Shown here: piece by piece, positions 1 to 5,495 of the stretch
Layout: each line of letters opens with the position of its first letter
How positions within the stretch are numbered: position 1 is the first letter of the stretch
NCBI GenBank assembly: GCA_009928745.1
Contig: SACC01000103.1
Coordinates: 1 to 5,495, forward strand
Length of the DNA stretch: 5,495 bases
Reading direction: 5' to 3'
Source of the DNA: Clostridia bacterium
Lineage (GTDB): Bacteria; Bacillota; Clostridia; Christensenellales; CAG-1252
Notes under the pieces: model-generated
The model's database searches: none
Told to the model about the DNA's origin: nothing
What the model saw: the letters and a program-made list of their open reading frames with translations, nothing else
Made by a program: the position numbers and the translations under genes

Positions 1-95
1 GTATTAGATACGCTCATATAGTGTGTATCTCCGTCATAAGGACGGGTATTGCCCACAAAATATAATTCTCCCAAACTGCTCTCGCTAAAGCTTAG
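1..95 (-). repeat. Start of a third supra-repeat copy: partial A-type module D17 (residues 1801-1831)
   Basis: The last 31 residues visible run from LSFSESSLGELYF through FVGNTRPYDGDTHY to MSVSN. This is the opening of an A-type module, as in D13 and D15, and it follows the INK of D16 at the expected phase. The reading frame is still open at position 3, so the array continues past the window edge by an unknown number of modules. Confidence 0.9.
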
Positions 96-3000
96 TTTGT
101 TTATTTGAAGTACCGCATACTTGTCAAAGCCTTCGTAATTTACCGTGCCGATTACGCTTGCCTTTACGTTATACTTTCCTGCCGATAACGCTACGCTGAA
201 TTCACTGCTGTAAGTACCGCTTTCGCCTAGATAATAGGTATAGCTAATAGGAATAATCAGTTCGGATTCGTTAGGCAAAGTATAGCTTAAACTTGGAGTA
301 AGACTGTCTTTCCATGCGTTAGTATAGCTGATTCCCACATAGTGGTTGGCCATGTCATAATCCATAGTATTGCCTACAAAATAAACAAGACCAAGGTTTC
401 CGCCCTCTATATCTCCAGCGGTAAAGGTAAGCTTGTTTATGGTAAGAACAGCTGTTTGTTCATAGCCGTCATAATTTTCGGTGCCTGTTATCTTTGCTTT
501 TACGTTGTATATGCCTGCATTAGTTGCGCTGACAAATACGCTGGAGTATTCTCCGACTCCGCTGCCCAAATAATAGGTATATTCCACGTCAAGCGATAAC
601 GTGCCGTGAGTTAGTACGTATTCTAAGGTTTGCGGAGGAGTATCCGTATAGGTACTTTCCGTCTTTGATACGCTCATGTAGTGAGTATCGGCGTCATAAG
701 GACGAGTATCACCGACAAAGTACAATACGCCTAAACTATCAGCGGTAAAGCTTAATTTATTAATCGTAAGCGTAGCCGTGCCTTCAAAGCCTTCGTAATT
801 GGTGTTTTCGGCAATAACTGCCTTAACGTTGTAAATGCCTGCATTGGTCGCCGAAACAAATTCAGTGTCATAAGCTCCGCTTGCGCCCTTGTAATAGGTA
901 TAAGAAATAGGAATAGTAAGCTCTGCTAAGTTAGGCAAGGTATAAACAAGGGTATTCCTGGGGCTATCCTGCCAAGCGTTAGCATAATTTACCGCCATAT
1001 AATGAACGCCCATATCATAATTCAAGGTATTGCCCACAAAGAATATCTCGCCTAAATTGCCCTCGGCAATTGTACCTTCGGTAAACGTTAGCTTGTTTAT
1101 GGTAAGAGTAGCATCGGCAAGGTAACCTTCATAGTTGAGCGAGCCGTCTATCGTCGCCCTTACGTTATAAATGCCTGCATTAGTTGCGCTGACAAATACG
1201 CTATTATATTCTCCTAAGCCGCTTCCCATATAATATTTATAGGTTACGTCAATATTAAGAGTGCCGCCGCTTAATTCGTAAACAAGGGTTTGCGGAGCAA
1301 GGTCAAGATAATCGCTTGACGCCTTAGAAACGCTCATATAGTGGGTGTACCCGTCATAAGGTCTTGTATTACCAGCAAAGTATAGCTCTCCTAAGCTTCC
1401 TGAAGTAAAGCTTAGCTTGTTGATTTGAATTACTGCGTATTCTACAAAACCGTCATAGTTGATGTTGCCTTCTATATATGCCTTAATATTATACTTTCCT
1501 GCATCGGTTGCTGAATTGAAGTCGAGATTATATTCTCCGCTTTCTCCCTCAAAATAGGTATAGCGGATAGGTATCTGCAACTGACCGCCTGCCAAGGTAT
1601 AAGTTAGGGTATCTCTACGCTCGTTTTGGTATAGGTTCTCATAATTTACGCCTATAGTATAGCTTAGCATGTCATAACTTACGGTATTTCCTACAAAGAA
1701 TAGTTCTCCTAAGTTACCGGTTGTTACGTCAATTTCTCCGCTTAAATTATTAGTAAAGGTAAGTTTATCGATAGTTAGTACAGTCGTTGCTTCAAAACCT
1801 ACATAATTTTCGTTTTCGGCTATGCTTGCTTTGAGATACACCACACCGGTATTTGAAATACCCTTGAATTCCGAATCGTAAACGGTAGAACCGTCGGTAT
1901 TATAACGGTAAACAACGGGTATGCTTAAGTTGCCTAAGGTAGCGCCAAGGTAAGTCACTCCGTCAGCATTGATATCATAGTTAAGGGTATTAAGCGCGCT
2001 GTCGTTCCAAACGTCTGAGCCAACGCTTACGCTTACATAGTGGGTAAGCATATCATAATAAATACTTGCTCCGCGGAAGTACAACTGACTTAAATTGCCT
2101 TCCTGCCCGTTCCAAAGCAGTTTGTTTATTATTAGCTGAGCCGTTCCCGTCCAACCCTCGTAATTGATAGTTTCGGTAATGGTGGCTTTTACGTTGTAGG
2201 TGCCGGAATTGTGCGCTCCGATAAATTCCGAAGTATAGGTTCCTGTTTCTCCCATAAAAAACTTGTAGCTAATAGGTATACTTAGGTTAATACCCATACC
2301 GCTAAAGGCTAGTAAGTCAATCTCTTCATCTACCCAAACTCCGTCGCTTCTCGATACTCCCATATAATGAGTTGTCGCATCGTAAGTTATTTCCGCGCCG
2401 CTAAAGTAAAGAAGTCCTAAATTGCCGTCTTCGTCAATCCAACGCAGTTTGTGTATGGTAAAGGTAGTTTCTGCCGTCCATCCCTCATAATTGTCGCCTT
2501 CAACTATTCTTGCTTGAATATTATAAATTCCCGCATCCTGCGCATAGCTAAAATCGTCAACATAATTGCCCGTTCCGCTTACTCCCAAATAATACTTGTA
2601 AATAACTTGTATGGTAAGGTCGGCTGTTTCCGCCGTGCCTTCAGTTATGCCCTCTCCGCTAACGTTATAATATAGGTATCCAACGTAGGCGTTAACGTAA
2701 GCGTTGGTTTTGCTTATACCAACATAGTGGACATCGCCGTCGTAAAGCATACCGCTGTTACCCACAAAGTACAAAGTATCAAGGTTGCTCGGTTGTCCGT
2801 TCCACTTAAGTTTGTTTATTTTTAATATAGTTTCTCCCGACCAAGCGCCGTAGTTGCCGTTTGCTTCGGCATCGATTGAAGCCTTAATATAGTATGTGCC
2901 TGCGTTTACTTTGCCGTTAAACGGTAAGGTATAAATGCTGCTTCCGTCTGTATTGTAATAATAATTAATAGGAATATTAAGAGTATTTGCCCCAAGTTCA

Positions 3001-5495
3001 ATACTTATTGAAGGCACGTTCTCGTCAAGCCAAGTAAGCTCTTCGGTTACTCCTGTATAATGGATTTCTCCGTTATAAACCAATTCTCCGCCGTTAAGCT
3101 TGAGGTCGCCGATTTCTCCGCTGACATACTCAAGCGGACTTATTGTAAGCGTAGCCGTTCTTTCCCAAGCCTCATAGTTGTTTACGTCGGATGCGTCATA
3201 GACAACGGAGGCTCTCAGATAATATGTTCTGCTGTTAGTAGCTCCGCTAAATTCATTATTATATACGCTGCTGCCGTCGGTGTTGTAATGATAAACTACG
3301 TCGGCTGCTCCGTCCGTACCAAGAAGTGTAATGCTTCTTAGTTCGGTAGTGGAATAAGAATCGGCAAAGCTCACGTAAGCTACATGGCTTAGCATATCAT
3401 ATTTTATCGTGGTACCTCTGAAGTAAAGCGCCGCTAAGCTTCCTTCGCCGTAGGCAGCTTTGTTGATTTGTATTTCGGCGGTATGCGTCCATGCCTCATA
3501 GCTGTTATCTCCAGGGGCGGATATTGTTGCAGTAACAAGATAGGTTCCTGCGTTTAATGCTCCGCTAAAGGTAGAAGAGAAGCCGCCGTTAAAGGTGTAG
3601 GTATAGACAATGGCTATATTCAGGTTGCCGCCGGCTAAAATATAGTTGAGAGAAGTTGTTAAGCTGTTTGTCCAAATATTGGACTTGCTAACCCCTGTAT
3701 AATAGGTGTTCGTATCATAATTCAACTCTACGTCAAGCATATATAGACTTCCAAGCTGACCTGCTTCATCGTTAAACTTTAGCTGACCTATTGTAAGCGC
3801 TGCATTTCCTTCCCAGCCTTCATAGTTCTTAGTGCCGACTATTTCTGCCTTTATATAATAAGTGCCGACTGCGCTTGCTCCGCTGAATGCGGTAAAAATT
3901 TCGCCGTTGTCGGTATTGTAGGTATAAACCACGGGTATTGACAAGGTGTTGCCAAAGTAAGACAAGTGAGTAACGTTGCTGTCCAAACTTTCTTCAACAG
4001 AATTTACTCCCAAATAGTGGGTCAATTTGTCAAATAATAAGCTGTTGCCGACAAAATACAACTCGCCTAAATGACCTTCCCCGGTAATAAACTCTAACTT
4101 TTCTATAGTCAATGTAGCTTGAGCGGTATAACCCTTGCAGTTGGTTGTTTCGGTAATGGCGGCGCTTACCACGTATACGCCTGCATCGGCAGTACCTACA
4201 AAGGCTCCCATACTTACACCGTCATAATAATAGGTATAGTTAATGGCTACCGTTAGTCCAACGCTCTCATAATACAAGCTGGAAACTAAAGCATCCGACC
4301 ATTCATTTACTTTGCTGACTCCCACATAGTGAGTGTCGGCATCGTAAGTTCTTGTAGCGCCCACAAAATACAGCGAACCTAAATGCCCGGGCGAATCAAT
4401 AAAATCTAACTTTTGAATAATTAATACCGCTGTAGCCGACCACATAACATAGTTGTTTGCGGTGGTTTCGTCGGTTATTTCCGTATAGGCATAAACGTAA
4501 TAATTGCCTGCGTTAATTACTCCAATAAACGCCGTGGAATAAACCTCGCTTCCGTCGGTATTAAAGTAATATCTAACATTTGCCACTCCGTCACCCGACA
4601 ACAAATCAAGGGTAAGAACTGCGCTGTCAACGTAAGTATCAGCAGTATATGATACTCCCACGTAATGCCTTACGCTATCATAAATCCTCGTTGTGCCTGT
4701 AAGATAAACAGAGGGCATATTGCCTATCTGACCGTTGAAGCTAATCTTATTAATAATTAACGTACCGGTAAGCGTTATATCGTTATAATCGTCGTTTGCG
4801 TTATGAATAATAGCTTTTAATTCATAAGTTCCTGCGTTTCTTGCCCCCGTAAACGGACTGTTGTCACATAGATAAGTTATGTTTGCAGTATCGGCTAAAA
4901 CTAGTCCTTGGTTAAGCGCCATATCCTTAGGACGGATATTGAGACTCAATACGTAAGAAGCATCACTTATTATATCGGTGGCATTAATGTAGCCAACATT
5001 AATAAAATAAGTGTTGGTATCATAATTTATGGAGTAAATTGAGTCTTGTTCGGTAATAAAGTAGAAGCTTCTAAGTAGATCGTCGCTTTCTACCGCCGCC
5101 CACATATCAGCCTTGTTTACCGTAAGTGTTGCGGTAGACACAAAGTCATAATAGTTATCGTTTTGTACGGTAACAGTTATTATATAACTGCCTGCGTGGA
5201 CAGCTCCGACAAAGTCATCTTCTCCTACCTTGTAGCTGATACTTCCGCTCTCAACAAAGCTTGTATTTGTGCTGGGTCTAATACTTATTGTATAGCTTGG
5301 CGCAACTCTAATTACCTCGTCCTCATTTTCGGGAGATGTTACCACCAAATAATAGCTGTCGCCGTCATAAACAACGCTTGCTCCGCTATACGCTAATCCA
5401 TATATTGTAGCCTTGCTTATTTCCATTCTACCTACCAGCGTCTTAGGATAATAATTGCTGTTATAATTACTTTCGGCCGCTTCATTGACGTACAT
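1..5495 (-). CDS. Giant tandem-repeat (MBG/YDG-like Ig-fold) surface or secreted protein, partial at one and probably both ends
   Basis: The minus-strand frame whose codons occupy plus positions 3k to 3k+2 has no TAA, TAG or TGA from 5495 to 3, giving 1831 residues and continuing past position 1. It consists of 100-122-residue modules, each ending in a variant of NAG.YNVKA....NYEG....A.LTINK followed by L.F...G.LG.LYF.GN...YD...HY.GVS. Such modules match the general pattern of MBG/YDG-type bacterial Ig-like repeats, which form beta-sandwich stalks in exported proteins. The composition fits an extracellular beta protein: rich in Tyr, Thr, Asn, Gly and Ser, with only two cysteines (residues 210 and 453). 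No signal peptide, transmembrane helix, LPxTG motif or catalytic domain is present in this part. The ATG at 5495-5493 lies inside module-like sequence, so I treat it as probably internal. Adhesion or a structural stalk is the likely role, by inference. The coding call is very secure; the family is fairly secure; the function is unknown. Confidence 0.95.
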   Translation of the reverse strand, partial: MYVNEAAESNYNSNYYPKTLVGRMEISKATIYGLAYSGASVVYDGDSYYLVVTSPENEDEVIRVAPSYTISIRPSTNTSFVESGSISYKVGEDDFVGAVHAGSYIITVTVQNDNYYDFVSTATLTVNKADMWAAVESDDLLRSFYFITEQDSIYSINYDTNTYFINVGYINATDIISDASYVLSLNIRPKDMALNQGLVLADTANITYLCDNSPFTGARNAGTYELKAIIHNANDDYNDITLTGTLIINKISFNGQIGNMPSVYLTGTTRIYDSVRHYVGVSYTADTYVDSAVLTLDLLSGDGVANVRYYFNTDGSEVYSTAFIGVINAGNYYVYAYTEITDETTANNYVMWSATAVLIIQKLDFIDSPGHLGSLYFVGATRTYDADTHYVGVSKVNEWSDALVSSLYYESVGLTVAINYTYYYDGVSMGAFVGTADAGVYVVSAAITETTNCKGYTAQATLTIEKLEFITGEGHLGELYFVGNSLLFDKLTHYLGVNSVEESLDSNVTHLSYFGNTLSIPVVYTYNTDNGEIFTAFSGASAVGTYYIKAEIVGTKNYEGWEGNAALTIGQLKFNDEAGQLGSLYMLDVELNYDTNTYYTGVSKSNIWTNSLTTSLNYILAGGNLNIAIVYTYTFNGGFSSTFSGALNAGTYLVTATISAPGDNSYEAWTHTAEIQINKAAYGEGSLAALYFRGTTIKYDMLSHVAYVSFADSYSTTELRSITLLGTDGAADVVYHYNTDGSSVYNNEFSGATNSRTYYLRASVVYDASDVNNYEAWERTATLTISPLEYVSGEIGDLKLNGGELVYNGEIHYTGVTEELTWLDENVPSISIELGANTLNIPINYYYNTDGSSIYTLPFNGKVNAGTYYIKASIDAEANGNYGAWSGETILKINKLKWNGQPSNLDTLYFVGNSGMLYDGDVHYVGISKTNAYVNAYVGYLYYNVSGEGITEGTAETADLTIQVIYKYYLGVSGTGNYVDDFSYAQDAGIYNIQARIVEGDNYEGWTAETTFTIHKLRWIDEDGNLGLLYFSGAEITYDATTHYMGVSRSDGVWVDEEIDLLAFSGMGINLSIPISYKFFMGETGTYTSEFIGAHNSGTYNVKATITETINYEGWTGTAQLIINKLLWNGQEGNLSQLYFRGASIYYDMLTHYVSVSVGSDVWNDSALNTLNYDINADGVTYLGATLGNLSIPVVYRYNTDGSTVYDSEFKGISNTGVVYLKASIAENENYVGFEATTVLTIDKLTFTNNLSGEIDVTTGNLGELFFVGNTVSYDMLSYTIGVNYENLYQNERRDTLTYTLAGGQLQIPIRYTYFEGESGEYNLDFNSATDAGKYNIKAYIEGNINYDGFVEYAVIQINKLSFTSGSLGELYFAGNTRPYDGYTHYMSVSKASSDYLDLAPQTLVYELSGGTLNIDVTYKYYMGSGLGEYNSVFVSATNAGIYNVRATIDGSLNYEGYLADATLTINKLTFTEGTIAEGNLGEIFFVGNTLNYDMGVHYMAVNYANAWQDSPRNTLVYTLPNLAELTIPISYTYYKGASGAYDTEFVSATNAGIYNVKAVIAENTNYEGFEGTATLTINKLSFTADSLGVLYFVGDTRPYDADTHYMSVSKTESTYTDTPPQTLEYVLTHGTLSLDVEYTYYLGSGVGEYSSVFVSATNAGIYNVKAKITGTENYDGYEQTAVLTINKLTFTAGDIEGGNLGLVYFVGNTMDYDMANHYVGISYTNAWKDSLTPSLSYTLPNESELIIPISYTYYLGESGTYSSEFSVALSAGKYNVKASVIGTVNYEGFDKYAVLQINKLSFSESSLGELYFVGNTRPYDGDTHYMSVSN
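96..755 (-). repeat. Two-module supra-repeat, copy 2: D15 (A-type) + D16 (B-type)
   Basis: D15 covers 755-432 (108 residues) and D16 431-96 (112), the same two lengths in the same order as in copy 1. D15 keeps TRPYDADTHYMSVSK and VFVSATNAGIYNVKA. D16 keeps NAW.DS, YTLPN and IPISYTYYLG, but its tail reads SVALSAGKYNVKA...NYEGF..YAVLQINK, which departs from the D14 tail (SATNAGIYNVKA...GTATLTINK) and resembles the D12 tail. Confidence 0.92.
511..542. repeat. Exact 32-nt repeat, copy in D16/D15 region
   Basis: Positions 511-542 are identical to 1171-1202, exactly 660 nt away. The surrounding 60-nt blocks 481-540 and 1141-1200 agree at 50 of 60 positions by eye. On the minus strand the block encodes SVFVSATNAGI plus flanking bases of the A-type module. 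Identity at third codon positions here suggests recent duplication or gene conversion rather than protein selection alone. Confidence 0.9.
756..1415 (-). repeat. Two-module supra-repeat, copy 1: D13 (A-type) + D14 (B-type)
   Basis: D13 covers 1415-1092 (108 residues) and D14 1091-756 (112), together 220 residues or 660 nt. A-type marks are G.LYF.G.TRPYD..THYMSVSK, PQTL.Y, a Y.YY.GSG.GEY turn and VFVSATNAGIYNV. B-type marks are an expanded linker (EGTIAEGNLG), a YDM segment, N.Y.NAW.DS, YTLPN and IPISYTYY. By hand alignment D13 matches D15 at 74 of 108 residues and D14 matches D16 at 66 of 112. Equivalent nucleotides lie exactly 660 positions apart in the second copy, without an indel. Confidence 0.92.
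1171..1202. repeat. Exact 32-nt repeat, copy in D13
   Basis: This is the partner of the block at 511-542, with no mismatch over 32 nt and the first differences immediately outside it (510 versus 1170 and 543 versus 1203). It encodes the SVFVSATNAGI segment of D13. Confidence 0.9.
1416..1763 (-). repeat. Module D12, B-type, transitional (residues 1245-1360)
   Basis: This 116-residue module is a B-type relative of D14 and D16, recognised by GNLGELFFVGNT, a YDM segment, GVNY.N, and IPI.YTY followed by a G.SG.Y turn. It differs in a longer linker (NLSGEIDVTTGNLG) and in Tyr replacing the His of the HY.GVS segment. Its tail, AGKYNIKA...NYDGF..YAVIQINKLSF, is closer to the tail of D16 than to that of D14, which bears on the order in which the array was duplicated. 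Confidence 0.8.
1764..2810 (-). repeat. Modules D9, D10, D11 with Trp-containing linker (residues 896-1244)
   Basis: D9 covers 2810-2448 (121 residues), D10 2447-2121 (109) and D11 2120-1764 (119). Each starts with an aromatic-linker variant: KLKWNGQ, KLRWIDE and KLLWNGQ, where the other modules mostly have KL.F. YD motifs are YDGDVHYVGIS, YDATTHYMGVS and YDMLTHYVSVS. D9 is enlarged by a segment containing GEGITEGTAETADL before the I.Y.YY strand. D11 is enlarged by DINADGVTYLGATLG at the corresponding place and has the NTDGSTVY turn. The extra length in both falls between the same two predicted strands, so it probably extends one loop of the fold. Confidence 0.85.
2811..3782 (-). repeat. Modules D6, D7, D8 (residues 572-895), each exactly 108 residues
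   Basis: D6 covers 3782-3459, D7 3458-3135 and D8 3134-2811; the three have identical 324-nt spacing between their closing INK-equivalent positions. D6 has YDTNTYYTGVS and a glycine-rich turn (FNGGFSS). D7 and D8 both carry the turn NTDGSSVY or NTDGSSIY and close with TYYLRA or TYYIKA. D7 ends in LTISPL, so the INK lysine is replaced by proline. D8 has YNGEIHYTGVT in place of YDG, and D7 has YDMLSHVAYVS. D6, D7 and D8 share a Trp after NYE.W or NYGAW, unlike the NYEGF and NYEGY forms at the C-terminal side. Confidence 0.85.
3783..4745 (-). repeat. Modules D3, D4, D5 (residues 251-571)
   Basis: D3 covers 4745-4410 (112 residues), D4 4409-4098 (104) and D5 4097-3783 (105). YD-segment motifs are YDSVRHYVGVS, YDADTHYVGVS and FDKLTHYLGVN, all with the His-Tyr pair. 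The turn before the NAG strand differs: D3 has FNTDGSEVY, D4 has YYYDGVSMG and D5 has YNTDNGEIF. Linkers into the next module read LIIQKL, LTIEKL and LTIGQL; the last has lost the usual lysine. D4 holds the second cysteine (residue 453, in TTNCKGY). D4 and D5 share the linker form GHLG.LYFVG. Confidence 0.85.
4746..5411 (-). repeat. Modules D1 and D2, divergent copies (residues 29-250)
   Basis: D1 covers 5411-5112 (100 residues, the shortest module) and D2 covers 5111-4746 (122 residues, the longest). Both keep the closing signature (HAGSYIITV...NYYDF...LTVNK in D1; NAGTYELKA...DDYNDI...LIINK in D2) and the YD segment (YDGDSYYLVV and YDTNTYFINV). Both have Tyr where most modules have His in the HY.GVS segment. 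D1 has an acidic insert (SPENEDE) after that segment. D2 has a long segment around RPKDMALNQG and carries one of the protein's two cysteines (residue 210). They are the least similar to the consensus and look like the oldest or most relaxed copies visible. Confidence 0.8.
5412..5495 (-). repeat. C-terminal tail of a preceding module (residues 1-28)
   Basis: Residues 1-28 begin MYVNEAAESNY and end MEISK. They align with the last strands of the other modules: YV at residues 2-3 sits where YNV/YYV falls, an NY follows, and MEISK takes the place of LTINK before the next linker. The part carrying the earlier strands of this module would lie beyond the window edge, which argues that the reading frame continues upstream. 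Confidence 0.7.

Noticed and set aside
1..95. C-terminal anchor or sorting motif at the open end
   Set aside because: The last visible residues are the opening of another repeat module (TRPYDGDTHY), with no LPxTG, hydrophobic helix or basic tail.
342..599. Plus-strand open frame of 85 codons
   Set aside because: It lies wholly antisense to the repeat ORF, lacks a convincing ribosome binding site, and its translation is a Cys- and Ile-rich string typical of the complement of Tyr/Thr/Asn-rich repeats. The same applies to the short plus-strand frames at 2451-2675, 3060-3341 and 5163-5396.
1..1416. CRISPR-like or satellite array, suggested by regular spacing
   Set aside because: The period is 324/336 nt, divergence is spread along the unit with codon-wise protein conservation, and there is no short repeat/unique spacer alternation. 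These are in-frame protein domain repeats.
4081..4920. Disulfide bond between the only two cysteines (residues 210 and 453)
   Set aside because: They lie in different modules (D2 and D4) more than 240 residues apart, and no other module has a cysteine there, so a structural disulfide has no support.
1..5495. Promoters, terminators, riboswitches or tRNA/rRNA inside the window
   Set aside because: The whole window is coding on the minus strand. TATAAT-like strings are common because Tyr and Asn codons are abundant, and no hairpin plus T-run or RNA gene structure stood out.
3..5495. Alternative genetic code with recoded TGA
   Set aside because: No TGA, TAA or TAG occurs in this frame, so the sequence gives no evidence for or against recoding.

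Overview
The window is filled by one protein-coding reading frame on the minus strand. Read from position 5495 down to position 3 it holds 1831 consecutive codons without a stop, and it runs off the low-coordinate (C-terminal) edge. I translated the whole frame by hand. There is no intergenic DNA, no RNA gene, no mobile element and no visible promoter or terminator. The frame is probably open at the high-coordinate edge too: the first residues look like the tail of a repeat module rather than a protein start.

The protein is an array of about 17 tandem modules of 100-122 residues (16 complete, plus fragments at both edges). Each module follows the same plan: a linker ending L.INKL, a strand of the type LG.LYF.GN, a YDG/YDM..THY.GVS segment, a strand L.Y.L, a segment I.I.Y.YY, a turn, then F..A.NAG.YNVKA.I...NYEG....ATLTINK. 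This resembles the MBG/YDG class of bacterial Ig-like beta-sandwich repeats found in very large secreted or surface proteins. The family name comes from recognising the pattern, not from a search.

Layout, N- to C-terminus (high to low coordinates): a module tail (5495-5412); two divergent modules D1-D2 (5411-4746); D3-D8 (4745-2811), several with an NTDG turn; D9-D11 (2810-1764), sharing a Trp-containing linker; D12 (1763-1416); then two copies of an exact 660-nt, 220-residue two-module unit, D13+D14 (1415-756) and D15+D16 (755-96); and the start of a third copy (95-1). Similarity between repeats rises toward the C-terminal side, so the array seems to have grown there most recently.

The organism is bacterial, with moderately AT-leaning DNA (around 40% G+C on one line counted). 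Giant proteins with this kind of repeat are common in gut-type Clostridia and relatives and also occur in Bacteroidota, but nothing here fixes the lineage. The likely role is an extended extracellular stalk or adhesin. That is inference, because signal peptide, anchor and any ligand-binding or enzymatic domain would lie outside the window.
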